64,000 nt of DNA, taken from the NCBI GenBank assembly GCA_902779305.1, contig CACZBD010000010.1, positions 1 to 64,000 of the forward strand. The letters are read 5' to 3'. The stretch comes from an uncultured Lachnospiraceae bacterium. GTDB taxonomy: Bacteria > Bacillota > Clostridia > Lachnospirales > Lachnospiraceae. The notes beneath the pieces are model-generated. The model was not told the origin of the DNA and did no database searches. It was given only the letters and a program-made list of their open reading frames with translations. Of this stretch, positions 48,466 through 57,845 are shown one piece after another. Position numbers and translations under genes: made by a program. Position 1 is the stretch's first letter, and every line of letters starts with the position of its first letter.

Positions 48466-49086
48466 ATGCAAAATAACCGGATAAAAGAAAAATCAAGAAA
48501 TTATTTTAATGAGCTGGCGCAGGCGGAAAATGGATATGACATTCCTGAGCCGAAAAAGTGTTATCCGTACATTATTGACGTTATTGAAAAGATTGGCGAT
48601 CGGAAGAGTAAGATCCTGGATATTGGATGTGGCGAGGGTGATGTATTGCTACAGCTTTCCGAGATGGGATATACCAGCCTGTACGGGGTAGACTTGTCCG
48701 ATGAGGCGGTAAAAAGAGCAAAGGAATTGAATCCGAAGATTAACTTTACTGTTGGGGATGTTGAGCAGCTCCCGTTTGATGATGAGGAATTTGATGTGAT
48801 CGTTTGTTCACACAGTTTTCACCATTATCCCGACCCTGCACTTGCAATGAGTGAGATGTACAGGGCCCTACAAAGAAACGGTCGTTTGCTTCTGGTCGAG
48901 AATGATACCTTTTTTCTGAGGCGGATCTGTATTAATATCAGTCTGATGCTGCGTCATCATCCTGCAGGAGACATTCGCTGGTATTCGCGAAACAAACTTT
49001 GCAGGTTGGCAGAAAAAGCAGGTTTCTCTTATGCACACTGTGAAACGATCACGAATCGTTCTGCAATGCTCGAAGCGGTTCGGTAA
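48466..49086 (+). CDS. Class I SAM-dependent methyltransferase
   Basis: A 206-residue methyltransferase with motif I ILDIGCGEGDVLLQL (about 46), the acidic loop GVDLSD and the post-motif VGDVEQLPFDDEEFDVIVCSH (in part; about 85) of the UbiE/methyltransferase-11 group. Its place between an epimerase and a GT8 suggests sugar O-methylation, which is inference. The start at 48466 follows AGAGGA; the upstream open frame overlaps the epimerase end. Confidence 0.8.
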   Translation: MQNNRIKEKSRNYFNELAQAENGYDIPEPKKCYPYIIDVIEKIGDRKSKILDIGCGEGDVLLQLSEMGYTSLYGVDLSDEAVKRAKELNPKINFTVGDVEQLPFDDEEFDVIVCSHSFHHYPDPALAMSEMYRALQRNGRLLLVENDTFFLRRICINISLMLRHHPAGDIRWYSRNKLCRLAEKAGFSYAHCETITNRSAMLEAVR

Positions 49087-49104
49087 ATAAAGGAGTTGAC
49101 ACAT

Positions 49105-50106
49105 ATGGAGCATTTACATGTCATGTATGCAGCTGACGAGAACTACGCCCCGTTTCTTGGGGTATCTGTTTTTTCTCTGCTTGAAAATAATCGCGACATA
49201 GAAAAAATCACCATCTATGCGGTGCTGGACCGTGTGTCTGACGACAATAAATCCCGGCTGACCAAAATGGTGGATTCTTTCGGACGCCGGCTGGTGATCG
49301 TGAATGCTGTCGAGTTTAATAAAACATTGAAGGAACTGGGCGTCCCGAAATACAGAGGATCCTACACAACTCACTTTCGTAAATTTTTTCATTTGTTTAT
49401 GGGGGATGAGGTAAAAAGGTTTTTGTATATCGATTCGGACTCAATTGTTCCCGGAAACCTGAAGCCATTGTTGGACCTGGACATGGGGGATTGTGTCGGC
49501 GCAGTGGTTTTGGATGCGCTTGCCAATAAGTATAAGTTATTACTCGGTTTCAGACCGGGAGAAACATACTTTAATGCCGGCGTTACCTTGATTGACGTTG
49601 ATAACTGGAAGGCAAACCGATGTACGGAGCGCCTGATAGAACATATCACGACAAAGAGAGCCGCTTATTGTAACCCGGATCAGGATCTGTTCAATATCCT
49701 TCTTCGCGGAAAAACGATGGTAATACCATGTCAATATAATTTTGTACCGGTTCACCGCGCATATTCCGACAGGGCCTATGCCAAGAATTACGGATTTGAA
49801 AACTATTACTCCCGCGAAGATGTTGTGTATGCGCGGGAGAATCCGGCGATCATCCACGCCTACCGTTTTCTTGGGGAATTTCCCTGGCATAAAGGGAATC
49901 TGCACCCTGACACACCGCTGTTTGACGAATATCTTCGCAGATCCCCCTGGGCAGACTATGAGAAGAAGCCATCCGGTGTCGGATTTGTGTTTAGGTGCGA
50001 AAAAATGCTATATCGGATCCTGCCAAGAGACTGGTTCCTGACCATATTCCGGATCATCACAGACAGAATGACCTACCGGAAAGAAATGAAATTAAGGAAA
50101 TCCTGA
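49105..50106 (+). CDS. GT8 family glycosyltransferase
   Basis: A 333-residue GT-A enzyme of the galactosyl/glucosyltransferase 8 family. MYAADENYAPFLGVSVFSLL lies at the N-terminus, and LYIDSDSIVPGNL (about 105) carries the metal-binding DxD. FNAGVTLIDVDNWK (about 157) and the HPDTPLFDEYLRRSPW end are also typical. ATG 49105 has AAGGAG 9 bases upstream. Confidence 0.9.
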   Translation: MEHLHVMYAADENYAPFLGVSVFSLLENNRDIEKITIYAVLDRVSDDNKSRLTKMVDSFGRRLVIVNAVEFNKTLKELGVPKYRGSYTTHFRKFFHLFMGDEVKRFLYIDSDSIVPGNLKPLLDLDMGDCVGAVVLDALANKYKLLLGFRPGETYFNAGVTLIDVDNWKANRCTERLIEHITTKRAAYCNPDQDLFNILLRGKTMVIPCQYNFVPVHRAYSDRAYAKNYGFENYYSREDVVYARENPAIIHAYRFLGEFPWHKGNLHPDTPLFDEYLRRSPWADYEKKPSGVGFVFRCEKMLYRILPRDWFLTIFRIITDRMTYRKEMKLRKS

Positions 50107-50153
50107 TGCCGGTTTAGGTGAAATGAACCGGAGTATGATTACCGGAGGAAGAA

Positions 50154-51272
50154 ATGAAAAAAATAATGGTTGTTTTTGGAACCAGACCAGAAGCCATCAA
50201 AATGTGTCCATTGGTTCTGGAATTAAAGAAAAGAAAGTGTTTCAGGACCGTTGTCTGCGTTACCGGACAGCACAGAGAAATGCTGCGGCAAGTGCTTAAT
50301 GCTTTTTCGATTGAGCCGGACTATGATTTGCAGATTATGAAGAAGCAACAAACATTATTTGATGTTACAACCGGTGTATTAACAGGGATACGGAGTGTTC
50401 TTGAGACGGAGAAGCCGGAAGTTGTTTTGGTCCACGGAGATACGAGTACTGCTTTTGTATCATCGCTGGCGGCATTCTATATGAACATTCCTGTTGGACA
50501 TGTCGAAGCTGGATTAAGGACATACGATCTTCAGGCACCTTACCCCGAAGAATTCAACCGTCAAGCCATCGATCTGGTTTCCGAGTACTATTTTGCGCCG
50601 ACAGAAACGGCGAAGCAGAATCTGATTGCTGAACAAAAGGATGCCGCTAAGATTTTTGTGACGGGAAATACCGTAATCGATGCGTTGAAAACAACTGTCA
50701 GAGATGATTATCAAAATCAGCATCTGGATTGGGCATGCGATTCAAAACTGATTCTTTTGACGGCGCACAGAAGAGAAAATCTGGGCGAGCCGATGAGAAA
50801 CATGTTTAGAGCGATCAAACGCGTCTGTGATGAGCATATAGATGTCAAAGTCCTTTACCCTATCCATATGAATCCTTATGTCCGTAGGATTGCGGACGAG
50901 GAATTGAGGAATTGCGACAGGATCAGGCTGATAGAACCTTTGGATGTCCTTGATTTTCACAATTTCATGGCCAAATGCTATTTTGTTCTTACAGACAGCG
51001 GAGGTATACAGGAAGAAGCCCCGGCGTTAGGAAAACCCGTGCTCGTGATGAGAGACACGACAGAGCGGCCGGAGGGGGTTGAAGCAGGAACACTGAAGCT
51101 GGTTGGAACAAGGGAAGAGAACGTTTATAAGGCTTTCAAAAAACTACTTGAGAATGATCACGAGTATGATAAAATGAGTAAAGCCGTGAATCCGTACGGA
51201 GATGGCACTGCATCTATACAGATTGCAGACATTCTGGAAAAATCACACGAGACAAAGACGGAGAAAACATGA
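50154..51272 (+). CDS. wecB: UDP-N-acetylglucosamine 2-epimerase
   Basis: A 372-residue non-hydrolysing epimerase converting UDP-GlcNAc to UDP-ManNAc. VVFGTRPEAIKMCPL at the start, VHGDTSTAF (about 83), HVEAGLRTYDLQAPYPEE (about 111), LLTAHRRENLG (about 202) and TDSGGIQEEAP (about 279) are the family blocks. It overlaps wecC by four bases; together they make UDP-ManNAcA for the surface glycan. Confidence 0.96.
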   Translation: MKKIMVVFGTRPEAIKMCPLVLELKKRKCFRTVVCVTGQHREMLRQVLNAFSIEPDYDLQIMKKQQTLFDVTTGVLTGIRSVLETEKPEVVLVHGDTSTAFVSSLAAFYMNIPVGHVEAGLRTYDLQAPYPEEFNRQAIDLVSEYYFAPTETAKQNLIAEQKDAAKIFVTGNTVIDALKTTVRDDYQNQHLDWACDSKLILLTAHRRENLGEPMRNMFRAIKRVCDEHIDVKVLYPIHMNPYVRRIADEELRNCDRIRLIEPLDVLDFHNFMAKCYFVLTDSGGIQEEAPALGKPVLVMRDTTERPEGVEAGTLKLVGTREENVYKAFKKLLENDHEYDKMSKAVNPYGDGTASIQIADILEKSHETKTEKT

Positions 51273-52495
51273 AGATCAATGTAATTGGATTGGGATACAT
51301 CGGGTTGCCGACTGCACTCAGCATGGCGGCAAACGGATTAAATGTCATCGGAACAGATTTAAAGCAGGATATTCTGGATACGATCAAAAAGGGTAAGATG
51401 ACATTTCAAGAGAAGGGGATGGATGAACTGCTGTCAAAAGCAAGGGAGTCCGGTAACCTGTCATTAAGCGATAGGTGTGTGGAAGCTGATGTCTATATCA
51501 TTTCCGTTCCCACACCGTATATTAAGATCAGCAAGAAAATTGATTCCAAATATGTGGAGAAAGCGGTCCGGGATGTTTTATCCATCTGCCCGGACGGATC
51601 CGTGATCGCAATTGAGTCAACCGTTTCTCCGGGAACGATCGATGATGTGGTCAGACCTGTTTTGGAAGAGAATGAAAATGAATCCGGAAAAAAAATCCAT
51701 ATTGCGCACGTGCCGGAGAGAATCATTCCGGGGAATATGCTTTATGAACTCAGAAACAACAGCCGGACTATAGGCGTTGATGATCCTTCGGTCGGAGAAA
51801 TGTTGAAGGAAGTATACGGTTCTTTCTGCATGGGTCAGATGATCGTTACAGATATCAAGACAGCAGAGATGACGAAGGTTATAGAAAATACTTATCGTGA
51901 TATCAACATCGCGTTTGCAAATGAACTGGCAAAGATCTGCAGACGGGACAATATGGATGTTTACGAGGTGATCCGAGTTGCCAATATGCATCCGCGTGTA
52001 AACATTCTGTCTCCGGGCCCGGGTGTAGGCGGGCACTGCATTTCCGTAGATCCGTGGTTTCTGGTTGGTGATTACCCGGATATCGTGAATATTATCCGCC
52101 ATGCACGATTGGTAAATGATGAGCAGCCAAGATATGTTTTGGAACGGATCAGCGAGATCATGCAGGAGAATTCCATCCAAAAGATTGAGGAAGTTGGTCT
52201 TTACGGAATGACCTATAAAGAAAATGTTGATGACACCAGAGAATCTCCGACACTGCAGTTATTGGACTATATGAAACAATACGCCGCCAAGGGGATAAAA
52301 GTTTACGATCCGTATATCACATACAACATGGTGCCGGATCAGTATCAGAATTTCGACAGTTTTCTGAACGATGTAAAAATGATTGTGGTCATGGTGGCCC
52401 ATGATCATATCATCAATAACTGTGCGTCATTGAAAGGCAAAGTTGTTTTTGATACCAGAAACTGCCTTCATGATATAGAAACATACAAATTGTAG
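51269..52495 (+). CDS. wecC: UDP-N-acetyl-D-mannosamine dehydrogenase
   Basis: A 408-residue UDP-sugar dehydrogenase oxidising UDP-ManNAc to UDP-ManNAcA with NAD. It has VIGLGYIGLPTALSMA (about 4), the TVSPGTIDDV block (about 117), NTYRDINIAFANELA (about 210), and the catalytic cysteine in SPGPGVGGHCISVDPWF (about 248). It is coupled to wecB. The same family also includes UDP-glucose and other UDP-sugar dehydrogenases, but the pairing with WecB supports this role. Confidence 0.94.
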   Translation: MKINVIGLGYIGLPTALSMAANGLNVIGTDLKQDILDTIKKGKMTFQEKGMDELLSKARESGNLSLSDRCVEADVYIISVPTPYIKISKKIDSKYVEKAVRDVLSICPDGSVIAIESTVSPGTIDDVVRPVLEENENESGKKIHIAHVPERIIPGNMLYELRNNSRTIGVDDPSVGEMLKEVYGSFCMGQMIVTDIKTAEMTKVIENTYRDINIAFANELAKICRRDNMDVYEVIRVANMHPRVNILSPGPGVGGHCISVDPWFLVGDYPDIVNIIRHARLVNDEQPRYVLERISEIMQENSIQKIEEVGLYGMTYKENVDDTRESPTLQLLDYMKQYAAKGIKVYDPYITYNMVPDQYQNFDSFLNDVKMIVVMVAHDHIINNCASLKGKVVFDTRNCLHDIETYKL

Positions 52496-52524
52496 AAGCC
52501 TGATGCTCGGATGAGGATAATGAT

Positions 52525-53478
52525 ATGAAGACCATCAGTTTCATGATCCCAACCTATAATGAAGTCGAGAATGCGGCTGCCATGAGCAAAGCCGTTATTG
52601 AAGAGGTTCAGAAGAACCTTCCCGGCTACGACTATGAGATCGTGTTTATCGATAACTGCTCCACGGATGGCACGCGTGACGTGATCCGAAAGCTTTGCGA
52701 AGAGGATCCGAAGATCAAAGCCATCTTGAACGTGACCAATTTCGGCCAGTTCAATTCCCCTTTTTACGGGATCTGCCAGACAACGGGAGACTGCACGATC
52801 TGTATTGCGGCTGATTTTCAGGAACCTGTGAGCCTGATCCCGACGCTGGTGCACAAGTGGGAAGAAGGACATAAGGTGGTACTCGGCATCAAGTCGACCA
52901 GCAAGGAAAACGGCCTGATCTATTTCTTGAGGAGCTGTTATTACAAGATCATCCGCAATATGTCTTCCGTGAAGATGATCGAGCATTTTAGCGGATACGG
53001 CCTGTATGACAGGACATTTGTTGCGCTTCTTCGGGAACTCGATGATCCGATCCCGTTTCTTAGAGGGATCGTTGCCGAGTACGGGGAAGGCTTCAACATG
53101 ACGGAAGTGGAATTCACGCAGGAAAAGCGCCGCGCGGGCAAAAGCTCCAACAATTTCTACAGCCTGTACGATGCAGCCATGCTGAGTTTTACCAGTTATA
53201 CCAAGGTCGGCTTAAGACTGGCCACGCTGATCGGTTTTATCGCGGGCGTGCTCAGCTTTATCGTTGCCATCGTCTATCTGGTGTTGAAATTGGTGTATTG
53301 GGATACGTTTTCCGCAGGCTATGCGCCGATGGCGATCGGCGTCTTTATGCTCGGATCGCTGCAGCTGTTCTTTATCGGTTTTCTCGGGGAATATGTGCTG
53401 AACATCAATACCCGTGTGATCAGAAGACCGGTTGTGGTGGAAGAGGAGCGGATCAATTTTAAGGAACCGAAAGAGTAA
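52525..53478 (+). CDS. GT2 glycosyltransferase with two C-terminal helices (GtrB-like)
   Basis: A 317-residue enzyme. It has ISFMIPTYNEVENAA, FIDNCSTDGTRDVI (about 44), IAADFQEPVSLIPTL (about 94) and FTQEKRRAGKSSNNFYSLYD (about 197), followed by two membrane helices (about 228-255 and 268-290). It resembles polyprenyl-phosphate glycosyltransferases. It lies 5 bp before the adenylating enzyme, so it may prepare the lipid-linked sugar that is acylated by the following dlt-like genes; this is inferred. Confidence 0.88.
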   Translation: MKTISFMIPTYNEVENAAAMSKAVIEEVQKNLPGYDYEIVFIDNCSTDGTRDVIRKLCEEDPKIKAILNVTNFGQFNSPFYGICQTTGDCTICIAADFQEPVSLIPTLVHKWEEGHKVVLGIKSTSKENGLIYFLRSCYYKIIRNMSSVKMIEHFSGYGLYDRTFVALLRELDDPIPFLRGIVAEYGEGFNMTEVEFTQEKRRAGKSSNNFYSLYDAAMLSFTSYTKVGLRLATLIGFIAGVLSFIVAIVYLVLKLVYWDTFSAGYAPMAIGVFMLGSLQLFFIGFLGEYVLNINTRVIRRPVVVEEERINFKEPKE

Positions 53479-53483
53479 CGGAT

Positions 53484-54992
53484 ATGGTACAGAGAACGAT
53501 CATTGATTATGTAAAAGATGCGGCTAAGACCTGCCCGGATAAATGCGCGTATTTCGACGAATCCGTGCGCCTGACCTACGGAAGGCTTGATACGATTGCA
53601 AGAAGCATCGCGAGCAGACTGATCGCGACACTGAATGTTACAAACCGCCCGGTGGCGGTCTATATGGAAAAATCACCCATGGCGGTTGCCGCTTTCTTCG
53701 GGACGGCATATTCCGGGAATTTCTATTCTCCCATTGATACGGGCATGCCGGATTACCGCCTGAAACTGGTCATGGAAAACTTAAAACCGGTCGGGATCAT
53801 TACGGATGCCTCGCATTATGATGTGGCAAGAACTTACTGCGCGCACGTTTTCCTGATCGAAGAATTCGGGGATGAAGAGATCAACGACGAGGCGATCGAG
53901 GAACGGCTTTCAAAGGCGCTGGATACCGATCCGCTTTATGTTCTGTACACATCGGGATCCACCGGCGTTCCAAAGGGCGTTGTTGTGTCCCATGCGTCTC
54001 TCATCGACTATATCGACGAATTCTGTGCTGCCGTTCCCATCAAAGAGGACGATATCGTTGCCAATCAGGCGCCGTTCTATTTTGATGCGTCCCTGATCGA
54101 TATCTACTGCACGCTGCATGAAAAGGCTACGATGGGGATCGTGCCGCTGCCTTTCTTTTCCGTACCGTTAAAGATCCTGCAGTACCTCTGTGACCATAAG
54201 ATCACCTTCATCCGCTGGGTTCCCTCGGCATTAAAGATGATCTCGACTTTCAAGGGGTTTTCGACCATGAAGCCGTCGTCATTAAGGACCGTAGTATTCG
54301 GCGCCGAGGCGATGCCGGTCAAATGTTATAATTACTGGTATGAAAATCTGAAGGATCAGGCAACTTTTATCCAGATCTACGGGCCCACCGAGATCACGGG
54401 CGTCTGCACCTATTATGTCTGCGACAGGACTTACGGGGAAGACGAGACGATCCCGATCGGGAAAGCTTTTCACAATACTTCCGTATTCCTTCTGGACGAA
54501 GACAACAAACTGGTCCGCAGAAAAGATGTGGCCGGGGAAATCTGCGTGAAGGGGACCTGCCTGGCTTTGGGCTATTTTAATGCGCCGGATAAGACCGCGG
54601 AGGTTTTTGTACAGAATCCGCTGAATCCCTATTATCCGGAACGGATCTACCGCACGGGCGATCTGGCCAGATATGACGCTGAAGGCAACCTGGTCTTCAT
54701 CAGCCGCAAGGATTACCAGATCAAGCATATGGGGCATCGGATCGAGCTTGGCGAGATCGAAGCCTGTGCCTCCATCCTGCCGGGGATCCGCAGCGCTTAC
54801 TGCGTGCACGACAAGAGCAAAGACAAGATCATCATGTTTTATGAATCCGATACCGTCGATGACAAGGTGCTTACCGAGGAACTGAAGAAGCGTCTGGTCA
54901 GATATATGGTGCCCAATGAGGTCAGAAAACTGGAACAGATGCCGATGCTTAAGAACGGCAAAGTAGACAGAATGAAACTGAAGGAGATGTAA
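53484..54992 (+). CDS. DltA-like amino acid adenylating enzyme
   Basis: A 502-residue AMP-forming synthetase of stand-alone adenylation domain size, as DltA. Core motifs: YTSGSTGVPKGVVVSH (about 154, P-loop), FYFDASLIDIY (about 198, with Asp201, which in alpha-amino acid A domains holds the amino group), IYGPTEITG (about 296), YRTGDLARYD (about 390) and the C-terminal NGKVD with Lys493. It would activate an amino acid and load it on the carrier protein encoded two bases later. The downstream aminomutase suggests a beta-amino acid rather than D-alanine. Confidence 0.88.
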   Translation: MVQRTIIDYVKDAAKTCPDKCAYFDESVRLTYGRLDTIARSIASRLIATLNVTNRPVAVYMEKSPMAVAAFFGTAYSGNFYSPIDTGMPDYRLKLVMENLKPVGIITDASHYDVARTYCAHVFLIEEFGDEEINDEAIEERLSKALDTDPLYVLYTSGSTGVPKGVVVSHASLIDYIDEFCAAVPIKEDDIVANQAPFYFDASLIDIYCTLHEKATMGIVPLPFFSVPLKILQYLCDHKITFIRWVPSALKMISTFKGFSTMKPSSLRTVVFGAEAMPVKCYNYWYENLKDQATFIQIYGPTEITGVCTYYVCDRTYGEDETIPIGKAFHNTSVFLLDEDNKLVRRKDVAGEICVKGTCLALGYFNAPDKTAEVFVQNPLNPYYPERIYRTGDLARYDAEGNLVFISRKDYQIKHMGHRIELGEIEACASILPGIRSAYCVHDKSKDKIIMFYESDTVDDKVLTEELKKRLVRYMVPNEVRKLEQMPMLKNGKVDRMKLKEM

Positions 54993-54993
54993 G

Positions 54994-55221
54994 ATGGACG
55001 AATTGAGAGAGATCCTGGAGGGGATCCATCCGGAAGTGGATTATGACACGGAAACCGGCCTGATCGACAAGAGGATCTTTGATTCTTTTGATGTGATCAC
55101 ACTGGTCGGTGAGCTGGTGGATACCTTTGATGTGGAGATCACTGCCGAACAGATGATCCCGGAAAACTTTAATTCCATGGAAGCGATCCGGAACCTGATC
55201 GAAAGGCTTTCTGACGAATAA
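54994..55221 (+). CDS. Acyl carrier protein, DltC-like
   Basis: A 75-residue four-helix carrier protein. FDSFDVITLVGELVDTFDVEI has the attachment serine (Ser31) in a DSF context, rather than DSL, and is followed by the acidic helix II. The serine would carry the phosphopantetheine arm holding the aminoacyl group. The start is one base after the adenylating gene, and the stop overlaps the start of the MBOAT gene. DltC or a similar aminoacyl carrier is the best match. Confidence 0.88.
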   Translation: MDELREILEGIHPEVDYDTETGLIDKRIFDSFDVITLVGELVDTFDVEITAEQMIPENFNSMEAIRNLIERLSDE

Positions 55222-56816
55222 TGTCACTGATATCTGTTGAATTTCTGTTTTTCTGTGCTTTTGTCCTTTTGCTGTATTACCTTGTGAAAGACAGATACCG
55301 CTGGATCGTGCTTCTCCTGTCCAGTCTGGTATTTTATTGCCTTGCGGGACCAAAGTATGTGCTCTATCTGTTGTTCAGCGCGACATCCGTCTATACGGGG
55401 GCGCGTCTGATCGATCGGATGAACGATACGAGGGATGCGTACCTTTCGGAGCATAAGGACGGCCTGAACAGAGAGGAAAAGAAAGCTTATAAGGCATCGG
55501 TCAAAAAGAAGCAGAAGCGGATCCTGTTTTTGTGTGTTCTGGCTAATGTGCTGGTATTGTTTACACTCAAATACCTTGACTTCGGGATCGCTTACTTTAA
55601 CTATTACAGGCTGCTGATTACCGGCAATACCAACCTGGTCCCGCAGCCGGGACTGATCCTGCCGCTCGGGATCTCGTTCTATACATTCCAGAGTCTCGGT
55701 TATGTCATCGATGTGTATTACGGCAAGGTAAAGAGCGAACGGAATTATTTCCGCTTTCTGCTCTTTATCAGCTTTTTCCCGCAGGTCGTGCAGGGACCGA
55801 TCTCCAGATTTTCAGCCCTTCAGCAGGAACTGTTTAGCGAAAAGCGCTTTGAGATGGAACGGATCACCTCGGGGCTGTATCGGATCTTATGGGGGCTTTT
55901 CAAGAAACTGATCATTGCGGACAGGCTGTCTTCTTATGTCGCAAGATCCGCTGCGTTCCGTATGGATTATAAAGGCCCTTACCTGCTGCTATGCATCTTT
56001 TTCTATGCATTTCAGATCTACGGTGATTTTTCCGGCGGCATCGATGTTGCGATCGGTGTGGCGGAGCTTTTCGGGATCAGACTTACCGAAAACTTCGAGC
56101 GGCCGTTCTTTTCCAAGAGCATCGCGGAATACTGGAGAAGATGGCATATCACGCTGGGTACCTGGTTCCGGGATTATATCTTCTATCCGCTGTCCGTGAA
56201 CAAGGGGATCTTAAACCTTGGCAAGTGGTGCAAAAAGCACCTGGGAGAAGCAGTCGGGAAGCGGGTTCCGGTTTATCTGCCGATGATCGCCGTCTGGGCG
56301 CTGACAGGCATGTGGCACGGCTCCGAGAGCAAATTCATTGTCTGGGGACTGTTAAACTGTACATTTCTGATCCTGGGGACCGAATTCGAGCCGCTGTCCA
56401 AACGGATCATGGAGAAACTGTCCCTGCGTGAGGATATGCTCATCGTCAAACTCTACCGGATCTTTAAGACCTTCTGGCTGATGGCCTTCCTGCGTGTCTT
56501 CGACTTTGTGAAGACCCCGAAAGACGGTTTTTATCTGATGGCGGATGTGTTCAAGAGGTGGGACAGCTTTGATCTGAACGAGATTTATACGACACTGCTT
56601 TTGCCAAAGGAAGAACTGATCGTTGCATTGATCGCGATCGCGGTCCTGGCGGCGGTTTCCACGATTCAGAGAAAAGGCTCCATCCGTGCAAAGATCCTTA
56701 CAAAAAACGCATGGATCCAGTATGCAGGGCTGATCGGGCTGGCTGCGGTTGTTCTGATCTTTGGCAGTTACGGACTCGGGTATGATGCGCAAAGCTTCAT
56801 ATACATGAAATTTTAA
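55221..56816 (+). CDS. MBOAT family O-acyltransferase, DltB/AlgI-like
   Basis: A 531-residue membrane protein with about ten or more helices. The MBOAT catalytic histidine is His366 in GMWHGSES, with the second conserved site around His309 (YWRRWHITLGTWFRDY). LGISFYTFQSLGYVID (about 150) and FFPQVVQGPISRF (about 190) are typical of DltB/AlgI. It would move the aminoacyl group from the carrier protein across the membrane to a glycan or teichoic-type acceptor. Confidence 0.93.
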   Translation: MSLISVEFLFFCAFVLLLYYLVKDRYRWIVLLLSSLVFYCLAGPKYVLYLLFSATSVYTGARLIDRMNDTRDAYLSEHKDGLNREEKKAYKASVKKKQKRILFLCVLANVLVLFTLKYLDFGIAYFNYYRLLITGNTNLVPQPGLILPLGISFYTFQSLGYVIDVYYGKVKSERNYFRFLLFISFFPQVVQGPISRFSALQQELFSEKRFEMERITSGLYRILWGLFKKLIIADRLSSYVARSAAFRMDYKGPYLLLCIFFYAFQIYGDFSGGIDVAIGVAELFGIRLTENFERPFFSKSIAEYWRRWHITLGTWFRDYIFYPLSVNKGILNLGKWCKKHLGEAVGKRVPVYLPMIAVWALTGMWHGSESKFIVWGLLNCTFLILGTEFEPLSKRIMEKLSLREDMLIVKLYRIFKTFWLMAFLRVFDFVKTPKDGFYLMADVFKRWDSFDLNEIYTTLLLPKEELIVALIAIAVLAAVSTIQRKGSIRAKILTKNAWIQYAGLIGLAAVVLIFGSYGLGYDAQSFIYMKF

Positions 56817-56819
56817 ACG

Positions 56820-57845
56820 ATGCAAAAGAAGAGCAGAAAAGCAAAACTGATCGCAAGAGGGTTTCTGATGGGCGCGCTGACACTGTTTTTGTTCTTAAGT
56901 GTCAACCTGCTGTTCATGCCCAAATATATCGAGGAAAACAAGGACGGACGGATCACGGAGGAATTCTACCGTGAAAAAATGAATTCCGACGTTCTCTTTG
57001 TCGGTTCTTCGACGGTTTTTTCGGCGATCAATCCGATCGTTTTATGGGAGGAATACGGGATCACGTCCTTTGACCGCGCCAATGCCTCACAGACCGCCTG
57101 GATCTCCTATTTCATGATCAAGGACGCGGTCGAGGTTTCGGACCCGGAAATGGTGGTTCTGGACCTGTCCTTCTTCCGCTATGAGGACGATTATGTGGAA
57201 GAGGCGGCAAACCGCAAGGCGATCGATGGGATGAGACCTTCGAAGACCAAGTTCCAGTGCATTCAGGCAGCAAGATCTCCCGATGAGACTTACATGGACT
57301 ATGTGTTTCCGATCGGCCGCTTCCATTCCAGATGGCAGTACCTGAATGCGGAAGACTGGAAATATTTGTATTATAAACCGACTGTGAGTTATAATGGATA
57401 CCTACCGTCATTCGATGTGGAGCCTGCACAGGCAGAGCGGAAAACGCAGGTGGAGGACGATTCGCTGATGTCCGATCGAAATGCGCTTTTCCTTGACAAC
57501 ATCATTACGATCTGCAGGGAAAACGATCTGCAGCTGCTGTTGATCAAGATCCCGTCCTATCAGCCAAAATGGGGGGAGATCTTTGACGGGGATGTCCGTA
57601 TGATCGCGGAAGATGCAGGCGTCCGGTATGTTGATTTTGACGAAGAAACCGAAGCGATCGGACTTGATTACAGTATTGATACGGATGATGGCGGAGGACA
57701 TCTCAATGATGCGGGTTCCGCCAAATTCACAAAATATTTAGGAAACTTCCTGGTTTCGAACTATCAGCTTCAAGATCACAGAGAGGATCCGGCTTATAGC
57801 AAGATCTGGAAAGAGAAATGTGAGAGATATCACAATGGAGAATAA
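56820..57845 (+). CDS. Membrane-anchored SGNH-like protein, DltD/AlgX role
   Basis: A 341-residue protein with one N-terminal membrane anchor (about 10-32) and an extracytoplasmic SGNH/GDSL-like domain. The nucleophile block is DVLFVGSSTVFSAINP (about 52), and the terminal Asp-x-x-His-like block is DDGGGHLNDAGS (about 289). It follows the MBOAT gene by three bases and takes the place of DltD or of AlgX/PatB-type final transferases. No clear ribosome site is seen, so translation is probably coupled. Confidence 0.8.
   Translation: MQKKSRKAKLIARGFLMGALTLFLFLSVNLLFMPKYIEENKDGRITEEFYREKMNSDVLFVGSSTVFSAINPIVLWEEYGITSFDRANASQTAWISYFMIKDAVEVSDPEMVVLDLSFFRYEDDYVEEAANRKAIDGMRPSKTKFQCIQAARSPDETYMDYVFPIGRFHSRWQYLNAEDWKYLYYKPTVSYNGYLPSFDVEPAQAERKTQVEDDSLMSDRNALFLDNIITICRENDLQLLLIKIPSYQPKWGEIFDGDVRMIAEDAGVRYVDFDEETEAIGLDYSIDTDDGGGHLNDAGSAKFTKYLGNFLVSNYQLQDHREDPAYSKIWKEKCERYHNGE

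Noticed and set aside
53484-57845. A standard dltABCD operon for D-alanylation of teichoic acid
   Set aside because: Gene order is A-C-B-D and not A-B-C-D, it is embedded in a polysaccharide cluster, and it is coupled to an aminomutase, so the plain dlt label was not used, although D-alanine as substrate is not excluded.
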